The position numbers were made by a program, and so were the translations under genes. The notes beneath the pieces are model-generated. The model ran no database searches and was not told where the DNA came from. It saw nothing but the letters and a program-made list of their open reading frames with translations. DNA of 64,000 bases from the NCBI GenBank assembly GCA_013350335.1, contig CM023540.1, positions 62,183,195-62,247,194 of the forward strand, read 5' to 3'. Positions 35,055 through 47,200 of the stretch are shown here, piece by piece. Origin of the DNA: Chimonanthus salicifolius. Lineage: Eukaryota; Streptophyta; Magnoliopsida; Laurales; Calycanthaceae. How positions within the stretch are numbered: the first letter of the stretch is position 1; each line of letters starts with the position of its first letter.

Positions 35055-35068
35055 GACTCTTCGGAGTC
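35055..35068 (+). other. Leader hairpin with TTCG loop
   Basis: GACTC-TTCG-GAGTC, a perfect 5 bp stem closed C-G on a UUCG tetraloop in the RNA. The same stem and loop are found in A (8432-8445) and I (50079-50092) on the minus strand. Confidence 0.7.
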
Positions 35069-35408
35069 CGCTGACTGGGGGCTGGATTAATTTACTTCGA
35101 CTGATTCAGACTGAACAATCAATTTGAGAACGACAATGAAAGATAGCAAAGTAAAGTACAGTCATCATAACTGGACATATCAAACATAGCAAAGTAGGAT
35201 GCACTCCCCTGAAACTCCCACACTGAAAAACAAACAACAGGAATTTAGAGATTTCCCCAGAAACAAAAGAAAACAAAGAGTGTTGATTTGGCAATCTTCC
35301 CAAACAAAGTACATGATATTATACCTGATCAAATTCCCTGAAAACCAAGAGTGGTTTATTTAGAATTATTGTTGAATACTCTTGTATTTTAAATGTTGTG
35401 ACACAGAT

Positions 35409-35944
35409 ATGTCAAGCAATGAGGAATACACAGAATTATGGGATAAAGGGACACCTAGTTGTCCAGTGGATTTGGTATCGACTTCTAACAGTATCAGCAT
35501 GGAAGTTAATGTGGACCTTCAGGAGGGACCTCCTGAAGAAGATGATATGGACTTAGCACCTGTTCCAGAGGATTTGATGGATGACATTCTGGGGATGGTG
35601 GAACCTCCTGAGGAAGAAGAAGAGGATCTAGCACCTTTTCTGGAGGATCCTATTGCAGATGTCCTATTATATTGGAATCGCTTGGGGAGATAGATCCCTA
35701 CGATACATGTGAGTTGTGCAATCAAGATGGGCACAACTTTATGTATTGTCCTCACCCTTTAGGTGTTGTCTGCCCTGTTCTGTGGACTGCATGGGCATGG
35801 AAAGGGAGGACTAATTGTCCTTATATAGGAGGACCTGGATTAATACCCTGCACGACATGTGAATTATTGGGGCACACGGCGATGACGTGTCCTGATAACC
35901 GTTTCAAGTTCGCTAATGATGCGGAGTCTTCTACGGAAGACTAG
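35409..35944 (+). pseudogene. Element O: decayed ORF0 (zinc-knuckle protein upstream of gag)
   Basis: This is homologous to the intact ORF0 of element I. The first part (35409 to about 35660) encodes the acidic N-terminal domain. A 1 nt deletion near 35660 shifts the frame, and the rest reads on to a TAG at 35942-35944. Knuckles 1 (CELCNQDGHNFMYC) and 3 (CTTCELLGHTAMTC) keep their Cys and His. Knuckle 2 is destroyed by a short compensated frameshift (CPVLWTAWAWKGRTNC). Function is unknown; see the entry at 49200. Confidence 0.85.
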
Positions 35945-36164
35945 GATAGGAAGTAATATGAAGGGTATTAAAAAGAGGGTTATATTGTAAGGGTGCATAT
36001 TTTTATATATATAGGGTTTTGTTTCACCCTACCCACCTTTGTACAAAGATGAAGTTTGAATTTATATAAAATATGTGATTTCATGATTTTATGAGAATTT
36101 ATGGCATTTAATGCATACTGTTAATGGAAACTAAGTCTATGATGTTTCCATGAATTAGGAATAA
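35945..36164 (+). other. ORF0-gag spacer with possible 3' splice site
   Basis: A noncoding AT-rich spacer. TTTCCATGAATTAG (AG at 36157-36158) stands 6 nt before the gag ATG and could serve as a splice acceptor. GAA|GTAAGAT at 35001-35007 in the leader is a candidate donor. This would remove ORF0 and give a gag-first mRNA. This is inference only. Confidence 0.3.
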
Positions 36165-39100
36165 ATGGTGCCACAGAAAAAGGTCGTAAAAGATCCGAAG
36201 GGAAAAGAAAAAGTCTTACAAATCGGATTAGGTGAGGGGGCATCAAAGAGAAGGACCCGACAAGACAGTAAAAAGAAGGATGAGGTGTTAATAATCACAC
36301 CACAAGGGAAAGTAGTACCTCAACGCAGGAAGGTGGTACATGAGAAGGTGCCATCGGTACATGACAGGGAGCGGTCAATTCATGATGAGGAGAGGTCAGT
36401 TCATGAACGATCGCGCGATGAGGAAGAGTCACATCATTCTCGGCGAGAGCAGGAGGATAGTGACCCTACGTATCAGCAGGACGAGGAGGAAGAATATGAC
36501 GCGTCATATCGACGAGAGGAAGAAGAGAACAGCAACGTAACAGTACCCTATGTATCTCCTGAACTGCACAGCTTGGTGCAAGCTGTAGTTACATCTGTCC
36601 TCCAACAACATATGAACGGAGGGGGAAGCACGAGTGAAAATAATGACCATAACATGGTCAGAGATTTTCAACAACAGCGTCCACCTTACTTCAAGGGCAG
36701 AGAAGGGCCTGTCGGAGCCGAGAACTGGTTGGAGAAGATTTCTCACATACTGACTCTTTTGAATATCAAGAGTCATGCTCACACAATTCTATTGGCTACG
36801 TCACAGCTAATAGATGACGCTGCTAAATGGTGGAAGGTAGTGGAGAAACAGCAGGCACTTGTGCCAAGAAGAGAAAGAATTGCTATGACCTGGGAGCAAT
36901 TCTCAGCGACATTCTTAGAGCGCTATTTCCCGGAGGAAGAGAGGGAACGTCAGATTTAGGCCTTTATGACATTAGTGCAAGGCTCGATGACGGTGGCTGA
37001 GTACCACCAAGAGTTTCTCAGCCTGTCAGTCTATGCATTTTATGTGGTGGACACAGAATATCGGAGGGCTCGCAAGTTTGAGCGTGGGTTACGGCCAAAC
37101 ATAAGGGCCAGGGTAACCGTGTTCAAAGCAGCTACGCTGGTGGAAGTGGTCAGCAGGGCTACCATTGTGTAACAGGAAATGACGGAATTTGCAAGAGTGG
37201 ACAACCGCCGAGCTCCGAGTGGGAGGGGTGCGTATCAACCCAACAAGAAGTTCAGATCGAACTTCAGCAGACCCTCGCCGTCTGTTGGACCTAGTGGGGG
37301 CTTTCGTCCCAATCGGCCCACTCAATCTGTAGCAGTCACTCAAGCTTCTCAAGGAGTGAACACCTGCTTTCACTATGATCAACCAGGTCACTACAAAAAG
37401 GACTGCCCAAAGCTCAATAGGCTGTCATATTCCAGAGGATCATTTCGTCCACCAGCTAGACCAGGAAACTCCAGAGGAGGCAGAATGCAAAGTCGGAGAG
37501 GTCGAGGGTCTAACCCTACTGGAGCAGGACGATTATTTACTCTAGCTTCTCCAGAGGAAGAGGACCATGCGGTGATACAAGGTATGGCGGTAGTGAGTAG
37601 TTCTTATGCATATGCACTATTTGATTCTAGAGCATCACACTCCTTCATAGCTGCATCATTTATTACTGCTACCGGTACATTAGTTCAAAGATTAGCCACA
37701 ACACTTACTATTGTATCCCCTGTCGGAGATTCGGCATTGGGACTTATATGTACGGCGATTAACACTGAGTTAGCTGGACTCATATTTGAGTTCAATTATC
37801 TAGTGCTGGACATGTCTGAATATGATATTATATTCGATATGGATTGGTTGGCTAAGTTTCATGCCAACATCGACTGTTATCATCGAAGAGTGACATTTAA
37901 GTCACCCGAGGGCAAGCAATACGTAGTCCGTGTAGATAAACAAAGTGGATTGCAAGAAGGGTTAAACCACGTGGTATTGAATAATATCACCATAAATAAA
38001 GCTCCACTTACTGAACTTCCGGCAATTGTACAAGAATTCGTGGATGTATTTCCAAAGGAACTCCCGGGTTTACCGCCTATGAGGGAGATTAACTTCGAGA
38101 TCAAGTTGTACACTGGCACAACACCAGTGTCGTTACCACGCTATCGGATGGCACCAGCAGAGATGTAGGAGCTAAAGAAGCAGATTGATGAACTGCTTAG
38201 GCTGGGTTGCATCCGGAACAGTACCTCATCATGGGGAGCACCAGTGTTGTTTGTGAAGAAGAAGAATGGTTCACTTCGGATGTGCGTGGACTACCGGAAG
38301 CTGAATCAGCTAACAGTCCAGAACAAGTACCCTCTACCCAGGATCGATGATTTATTCGATCAATTGAAGGGTTCCAGTCATTTTTCAAAGATTGATTTGA
38401 TGTCTGGTTATCATCAAATACGGGTTAGGGAGGAAGATATAGAGAAGACGGCCTTCCGGACGCGGTATGGACTATACGAGTTTGTAGTCATGCCATTTGG
38501 ACTCACAAATGCGCCGGCGGTGTTCATGGATTTGATGAACAGAATCTTCCGTCCCTATTTGGATCAATTTGTAATCGTATTCATTCATGATATTCTGATA
38601 TATTCCAAGAGTCAAGAAGAACATACAGAGCACTTACGGATAGTTTTGAATATTTTGAGGCAGAATAAGCTATATGCCAAGGCCAGTAAATGTGAATTTT
38701 GGCTATCTGAGGTCAATTTCTTGGGACATGTTATATCTGAGGGAGGTATAGCCGTGGATCCGGCTAAGGTGGCAATAGTGAAAGATTGGAAAGCGGCCAA
38801 GAGTGTAACTGAAATTCGTAGCTTCTTGGGATTGGCTGGTTATTATAGAAGATTTATCATGGATTTTTCCAAAATTGCATCTCCATTGACTCAACTCACT
38901 CAGAAGGGAGTCAAGTACGAGTGGACAGATCTATGTAATCAAAGGTTTGAAGAGCTGAAGACAAGACTTACCACCGCCCCTATTTTAATTTTGTCGGTAA
39001 GTGGCAAGTGTTACGAGGTATATTGCGATGCCTCAGGAGAGGGACTGGGTTGTACACTCAGTCAGAGTCAAGGCAGTTAAAAATACATGAACGTCTTTAC

Positions 39101-40263
39101 CCCACACATGATTTGGAATTAGTTGCAGTGGTTTTCGCCCTCAAGAGTTGGAGACACTACATCTACGGCGAGAAATTTGAGGTATTTTCTGATCATAAGA
39201 GCTTAAAATATCTTTTTGATCAGAAGGAGCTCAACCTCAGGCAACGAAGATGGATGGAGTATCTGGCGGATTATGAGTTTGCGCTTAGATATCATCCAGG
39301 CAAGGTAAATAAGGTAGCAGATGCCCTCAGCCGTATACCACATGCATCCGTGGCATGTTTGATCAGATCAGAATGGGAGATGTTAAATACCATCCAAGAA
39401 TTTAAACATTACTACAACAACCGTGGGACCATATACAATTTGGTCATACAATCTAACATGGTCACCAGGATTGAACAAGAACAAAGAGCAGATCCGGAAG
39501 TGGAGGACATATGGGTCAAGATGTCTACTGGCACCGTTGTGCCGGAATGGGAATTAAGACCAGGACAAGGTCTTTTATTCCCGGGAAGAACATATGTGCC
39601 AAAGAGTTGCAGGAAAGAACTACTGATTGAGGCACATCAGTCCAAGCTCTCTATCCATCCGGGCAGCACCAAAATGTACCATGATTTAAAGCGGCATTAT
39701 TGGTGGCATGGACTAAAAAGGGATGTGGCGGAATTCATGGCACATTGTCTAACTTGTCAGTAAGTTAAAACTAAACACCAAAAGGCACCAGGGTTACTCA
39801 AACCCTTAGCAGTGCCAGAATGGAAATGGGAACACATTTCCATGGACTTTGTATCGGGGTTGTCGAGGTCTTCAAAGGGCAATGACGCCATATGGGTCGT
39901 AGTCGACCGGCTGACCAAGTCCGCACATTTCATTCCTATCAAGATGACGGATTCATCTGAAACGTTGGGTCGGCAGTATATTAAAGAGATCACTCGGCTA
40001 CATGGTATTCCCCGAACTATAGTATCGGACAGAGATGGCCGTTTTACCGGCAGAGTATGGCAAAGCATGCAGTCAGCCATGGGGACAGACTTATTGACTA
40101 GCACCGCTTTCCATCCACAAACTGATGGACAGTCTGAAAGGACAATATAGACCTTGGAAGACATGCTGAGAGCATGTATGTTAGATTTCAAACGAGGATG
40201 GGAGGATCATTTGCCACTGGTAGAATTCTCCTATAATAACAGCTATCAGGCAAGCCTTCAGAT
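36165..40263 (+). pseudogene. Element O: gag-pol, N-terminal part with stops (to integrase)
   Basis: This is collinear with element I's polyprotein from its residue 1 to about 1370. Breaks, in order: CAG-type codon to TAG at 36957; TAA at 37170; TAG at 38166; a short deletion near 39070 in RNase H that removes part of the CVLSQ..VVAYGS block; TAA at 39761; TAG at 40148. At least three of the stops are C to T changes. Key residue losses: the protease reads DSRASHS instead of DSGASHS, and the RT box reads FIHDILIYS instead of FIDD. The zinc knuckle ([14 protein letters not shown]) has lost its second Cys. It cannot encode active enzymes. Coding sequence resumes at 50980 after element I. Confidence 0.92.
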
Positions 40264-40299
40264 TGTAACGCCCCGCCCTTTCCGAGAGTTTCAGAGTCT

Positions 40300-40340
<41 letters not shown>

Positions 40341-40856
40341 ACAACGGAAGAGAGCGGGCGGCGTCACGACGCGAGTTAAGTTCAGACTACCCAAGTCTGA
40401 ACCTTAACTGGCCACCCATGTGTACATGGAATAGACCATGATAGTGATTCACACATGGAACTAACATCAACATGCGGAATAAAAAGACGAGATAGCAAGT
40501 AATATTCTTAAATATTAAATAACATAGATCAACCATCCACAAGTTATGATCCTAAACAAACCATAGCAAATAACGAATTATTACATGTCCAACAATAGTA
40601 TTCAAATGACAGTAATAAAACGTAATCCAAATCCATTATTTAAGCACTTAGGCTCAGCTCCCCTCTTGGTCAATGACCTTCCCTTTCCCCTTGCTTGTAC
40701 CTGCAATCTCCTCTGAGGATAGAATTAGGGCGTTAGATCAACGCGCCCAGTAGGTTCCCGAATCAGGGCTACCACATGTTAGTATATAAAACATGCATAT
40801 ACATATCATAATACATGATCATCAAAACAGGTAAAACAATGCTATGAAATATGCAC

Positions 40857-41105
40857 ATGCAATGAGCATCCCCCATCATGTACTTTCATAGCCATCACTT
40901 GACGTGCCTTGCACCGGCAAGGTAAATTACAACACACCTTCATCTCTTCTATAAGCGATGTACATGTAATGAGCAACCCCCATCATGTACCATCGTAGCC
41001 ATCACTTGACGTGCCATGCACCGGCAAGGTAAATTACAACAACATTCATCTCTTCTATGTACATGCAATGAGCAACCCCCATCATGTACATTTGTAGCCA
41101 TCACT
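40857..41105. repeat. Tandem repeat, 2.5 copies, in LTR of I
   Basis: CATGCAATGAGCA(T/A)CCCC then CATCATGTAC recurs near 40857, 40970 and 41062. The ATCACTTGACGTGCC..GCACCGGCAAGG block occurs twice, with an internal GACGTGCC/GGCAAG inverted repeat. Confidence 0.8.
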
Positions 41106-41417
41106 GTAGAACTTCATTCATTATCCCATGACTATGCATGAGATGCCAATGCCTGTATGCCATTTGTTAATGCATAAGATATCATTTGAAACACATTTAT
41201 TAAACAAGAGTATCATAAGTAAAACTGGGTAAAAACCGTGGTTACAAGTAGGTAGGAAACCTACTTAAACTTTGATTAAGTGTCCGTTCCTTTTTTTTGA
41301 GCTTCACTCGGTCACGACTCGCACTTCCTTCAACTCTCGTCACCTTGTGATGTAACAATAAGTAAATCATTCTAATATTTAAATATCCATTCACATATAA
41401 GACCCAAACATCTTGTG

Positions 41418-42983
41418 GGGTTCGGCCATACCCAGGGCCGAACCTTACCCACTTTAACTTGATCTCTTTGGTTTTGGATTAACACCACCCAAATGATTTA
41501 TTAACACTTCAAACCACTAAATATCACTTGTATTTACAGCTTTGCCACTAGGCCAACCCTTGTTTAATTTTCCTTGATAACCCATGGTTCATAACAAAAC
41601 TACCTTGGTGGGGTTCGGCCATACTACTTGGCCGAACCTCACCTTTCCCATTTGAATCTCTTAATCCATTCCAATCACATTCCATGACCATTCAAATTAC
41701 TTGGTTCATTTACATCATTCATACATACATCTCCCATTCATTATGAATTAGTACAAAGTCCATCAAATAATCTTTGGTGGGGTTCGGCCATACTACATGG
41801 CCGAACCACACCCTATGTATTTTCATCCCATATTCCCTTATCTATCATGCTTGGTTGTTTACTGATATTAAGTACCTATTATACATACATAATTCTTGAA
41901 TCAAAGGCACGGATTCATTCAAAATCTCCACTATGTTCTTACTCCATATAACCATAAAACAGTCCATGGAGTTCTTTTGCTCAATGATTCCCTTATTTCA
42001 TATACCAATTGAATACTACCCTTTTGCCATGTTAACCACATGGTTCAGCCATCCTATGGCCAAACCAAAACAGTAACCTTATCTCTTAAAAAAAACTCCA
42101 CAATTGGTATGGTTTTATCTCTCCAAAAACCATAACAATTTATCACACACTTTTATGGGGTTCGGCCATCCAATGTGGCCGAACCCTATGCCCATGTTAT
42201 GATCTTTCAAACATGCTTTAGGCCTTATCCAAACATGCAATATCAATATCATATTGCTGCCTTCATACCTCTTAGTAACCATCTAATTAAATTCATCCAA
42301 AAACAGTCCTTGAAAGTTCATGGTTTCCATGTTTCAAACACCTTAAAACTAACCATCATTTGCATGGGGTTCGGCCCTCCATGGTGGCCGAACCCAATGC
42401 TATGTTTGCTGTTTTTGAACCTCATATAAACATGCATAAACAGTATACTAATATCAAGTTTTAACTCTCAAAGAAATCATCCAAAAACCAACATGATATC
42501 ATGGGATTCGGCCATCCAAGATGGCCGATCCCCATGGTCCATCTTCTCCAATTTTACTCCACTGATTAGACCACATATCTTCAGCCTTTTCTGATATCCA
42601 AACCCATGTTTTAACCCTCTTTAAGCATGTATTTTAAATCTTAATAAAATATATAAAAACAGTCCCCAAATGGATGGTTTTAAATTTCAAAAACCATAAC
42701 CATTAACCAACTCTTTTCATGGGGTTTGGCCACCCAAAGTGGCCAAACCCAATGGTTCATTTCATTTCTTTTGACACCTTCTTCCATGGTTTAGACTCTT
42801 GATGCATTTGGCTATTCCAAGGCTGAATTATGCCATCCAAATCCAAGATTTAAAATCCTTTATCTTGCATCTAAACACATACAATTGTTCATCATTTTTT
42901 TGCATGGTTTTTAGCCTCCAAAAACCATCAAAATACCCAAACAAATGTCATGGGGTTCGGCCATCCAAACTGGCCGAACCCAA
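41418..42983. repeat. Spaced palindrome array, copy 5 (nine units)
   Basis: Units at 41418-41444, 41611-41638, 41780-41807, 42041-42067, 42158-42186, 42367-42395, 42503-42532, 42721-42750 and 42954-42983. The unit at 42721 has changed in both arms (GGGTTTGGCCA / TGGCCAAACCC), so pairing is kept. Confidence 0.92.
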
Positions 42984-44186
42984 TGTGATTTGTTTACCAC
43001 TTAAGACAACCTTTAACCAAGGCTTAGGTCCTTGATAAAATCAGCCATTCCATGGCCAATTCATGTTCCACTTAATCTAACTTATTAAATAACATTGTAA
43101 GGAATTCTTACCAATTTCCTTTGCCTCTTGCTCCTTGCCTTCTTCCCTCTTGTTCCTTCCTTTCTTCTACTGTCTTGTGCTTGATCTAATGGTGATAAAA
43201 CACCAAGGTAAACTCGGCCAAGAGAGTGTGTTTTTGAGTGAGGGAGAGAGAGATGAATTCTAAAACTTTTGCACAAGAAATTCGGCCAAGCATGGTGTTG
43301 TTTGCCTTTGCATTTTCAGCCCCCAAAAACCTCTCAATTCCTCATAACTTCTTGCTCAAAACGGTGGGCATTGGGTGCCATCCAAGGCACCCCTTGGCAG
43401 CTACCAATGCAGCCATTCACATCCCCAAGTAACCCACCTCAAACCCATGCACTTGTATTTAATTTGTACCATGGAACTCACCAAAACAAGTCCCCAACGT
43501 GTGGGACTTGTTTTGGCTGATTTGAGACCAGCTAAACTCCTCCAATTCCCTTTGGACTCACTGAATTTATAGCCCCTTGAGTTTCCATTTTGACTCACTC
43601 AACTCAAGGTATTTTTTATTCCAACCCAACTCATCACATTTAATGCATTTCATTTAATGCATATGAGTTAACTCACCTTTTGATTTAATTCCAACTCACC
43701 TCCATCCCACTCAACTGATTTGAATCGTGTTTGAGCTCCCTTGAGGGTTCACACGGTCAACAATAGTCAACTCGACCCGTTGGGTCCACTTTTAGCTCCT
43801 TGACCCGTTTTGACAACATGACCCATTTATGGTAGTTTGGTCATTTCTAATTGGTTTTTACATATGGATCAAGCCTACCCATTTTTCCTCCACTTGATTT
43901 CCAATCAAATAGGCTTAACCCCTTTTAATTTAAAATCACAAAACGGTCAAATACCCAGCAAGACCCGATGGGCCCCATTTGGGCCCTTTGACCCATTTAG
44001 CCATTTTTGACCCAAATGATGAAAATTACCCAACCAATAAAACTTAACATTCATAATGTGCTCATATGATTTTATTTTGAGCAATGGGCCCCACTATTTC
44101 CTTACTTAACATCACAAAATAATTAATTTAACCACTCAGGGGCATTTTGGTAATTTTCCACGTCATTGAGAAATTGGGGTGTTACA

Positions 44187-44202
44187 ATATAACCCTCTTT
44201 TT
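44187..44202 (-). other. Polypurine tract of element I
   Basis: Minus-strand AAAAAGAGGGTTATAT ends exactly at the LTR start TGTAACACCCC. Confidence 0.85.
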
Positions 44203-44249
44203 AAAATTTTCGTCCCGAAAATCGAGTGAAGTAGGGTTCTCAAATTAAA

Positions 44250-47200
44250 TTACACAAACATTTCGGGGTGAGCTGTTCTCATCTCCGATTCAAGTTCCCA
44301 TGTGGCCTCTTCATCACCATGACGGTCCCATACCACTTTTACGAACTGAATCGCTCTGTTTCGCAACACCCTTTGTTCGGTCTCCACTATCCTGACCGGC
44401 TTCTCGACGTACGTCACGTCGCTTTGTACTTCAATATCTTGAACATTTAAAACATGGGACGGATCCGGATTGTATTTCCTTAGCATCGACACGTGGAACA
44501 CATCGTGTAGAGCTGCTAATTGCGACGGAAGTGCTAATTGGTAAGCTACATCCCCCATCCTTCTTATGATGGAAAACGGTCCCACATATCTTGGCGACAG
44601 TTTTCCTTTCTTACCAAACCTCATATGTCCCTTTCGTGGTGAGACTTTTAGAAACACCAGGTCTCCCACTTCAAATTCCAGAAACCGTCTCCTTTTATCA
44701 GCATAGCTCTTCTGCCGACTCTGTGCAGTCAACAAGTGTTGACGTATCAACTTAATTTGTGCAGTAGTTTCTGCGACTAGTTCCGGTCCGATCAATGCAG
44801 GCTCACCTGCCTCTGTCCAACATACCGGTGACCTACACGGTCTACCATATAAAGCCTCATAAGGAGCCATTTGAAGGCTTGCCTGATAGCTGTTATTATA
44901 GGAGAACTCCACCAATGGTAAGTGGTCCTCCCATCCTCCTTTGAAATCTAACATACACGCTCTCAGCATGTCTTCCAAGGTTTGTATTGTTCTTTCAGAC
45001 TGACCATCAGTCTGTGGATGGAATGCGGTGCTAGTCAATAGCTCAGTCCCCATGACTGTCTGCATGCTTTGCCATACTCTGCCAGTAAAACGGCCATCTC
45101 TGTCCGATACTATCGTTCGGGGAATACCATGTAGTCGAATGATCTCTTTAATATAACGCCGACCCAACGTCTCAGACGAATCCGTCATCTTGATAGGAAT
45201 GAAATGTGCAGACTTGGTCAGCCGGTCGACTACGACCCAAATGGCGTCATTACCCTTTGAAGACCTCGGCAACCCGGATACAAAGTCCATGGAAATATGT
45301 TCCCATTTCCATTCTAGCACTGCTAAGGGTTTGAGCAACCCTGGTGGCTTTTGGTGTTCAGTCTTAACTTGTTGACAAGTTAGACAGTGTGCCACGAATT
45401 CCGCCACATCCCTTTTTAGTCCATGCCACCAATAATGCCTCTTTAGATCGTGATACATTTTGGTGCTACCCGGATGAATAGAGAACTTGGATTGATGTGC
45501 CTCAATCAGTAGCTCTTTCCTGCAACTCTTTGGCACATAAGTTCTTCCCCGGAATACAAGACCCTGTCCTGGTCGTAGTTCCCATTCCGGTACAACGGTG
45601 CCAGTAGACATCCTGGCCCAAATGTCCTCCACTTCCGGGTCTGCTCTTTGTTCTTGTTCAATCTTGGTGACTATATTGGACCGTATGATTAAATTGTGCA
45701 AAACTCCACGGTTTGTAATGTATAGATTGAACTCTCGAATGGTATTCAACATCTCCCACTCGGTTCTGATCAGACATGCCATGGATGCATGTGATATGCG
45801 GCTAAGAGCATCAGCCACCTTGTTTGCCTTGCCTGGATGGTATCGAAGTTCGAACTCATAATCCGCCAGATACTCCATCCATCTACGCTGCCTTAGATTA
45901 AGCTCCTTCTGATCAAATAAATATTTCAAACTCTTATGATCAGAATACACTTCAAACTTCTCGCCATAAAGATAATGTCTCCAGCTTTTGAGAGCGAAGA
46001 CCACTGCGGCTAGTTCAAGATCATGCGTAGGATAGAGGCGTTCATGTATTTTTAGTTGTCTTGAACCATAAGCCACCACACGATGATTTTGACTGAGGAC
46101 ACACCCCAGTCCTTCTCCCGAAGCGTCGCATTCTACTTCATAACCCTTGCCCTTTTCCGGCAAAATCAAAATAGGAGCGGTTGTAAGTCTGTCTTTTAGC
46201 TCTTCAAACCTTTGGTTGTACAGATCTGACCACTCATACTTGACTCCTTTCTGAGTGAGTCGAGTCAATGGAGACGCTAATTTGGAAAAATCCATAATAA
46301 ATTTCCGATAATAACCCGCCAATCCTAAGAAACTGCGGATCTCGGTTACGTTTTTTGGCGCTTTCCAGTCTTTCACGGCCGTCACCTTAGCCGGATCTAC
46401 GGCTATTCCTTCCTCGGATATAACATGTCCTAAGAAATTCACTTGAGATAGCCAAAATTCACACTTACTGGCCTTGGCATACAGTTTATTCTGCCTCAAA
46501 ATATTCAAAACTATACGTAGATGCTCTGCGTGTTCCTCCTGACTCTTAGAATAGATCAGGATATCATCAATGAATACAATTACAAATTGATCTAAATAGG
46601 GACGGAAGATTCTATTCATCAAATCCATGAACACTGCCGGCGCATTCGTGAGTCCAAATGGCATGACCACGAACTCAAACAGTCCATACCGCGTCCGAAA
46701 AGCTGTCTTTTCTATATCTTCCTCCCTAACTCGAATTTGATGATAACCAGACATCAAATCGATCTTTGAAAAATGGCTTGAACCCCTCAATTGATCGAAT
46801 AAATCATCGATCCTGGGTAGAGGGTACTTGTTCCGGACTGTTAACTGATTCAGCTTCCGGTAGTCCACGCACATCCGTAGTGAACCGTCCTTCTTCTTCA
46901 CAAACAACACTGGTGCTCCCCATGATGACGTACTGTTCCGGATGCAACCCAGCCTAAGCAGTTCATCAATCTGCTTCTTTAGCTCTGACATCTCTGCTGG
47001 TGCCATCCGATAGTGTGGTAACGACACTGGTGTTGTGCCAGGATACAGCCTGATCTCGAAGTTAATCTCCCTCATAGGTGGTAAACCAGGGAGTTCCTTT
47101 GGGAACACATCCCCAAATTCTTGTACAATTTCGGGAAGTTCAGTAACTGGAGCTTTGTTTATGGTGATATTATTCAATACCACGTGGTTTAACCCTTCCT

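Larger units (their letters stand above)
40264..44186 (-). mobile_element. 3' LTR of element I
   Basis: On the minus strand it runs TGTAACACCCCAATTTC..GGGCGTTACA, 3923 bp. It contains a 40+ T run (40301-40335), the U5 hairpin (about 40375-40410), 116-90 bp tandem repeats (40857-41105), nine palindromes (41418-42983) and minus-strand GGTAAGAATT at 43112. Minus-strand TATAAA (43566-43571) is a likely TATA box. Confidence 0.93.
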
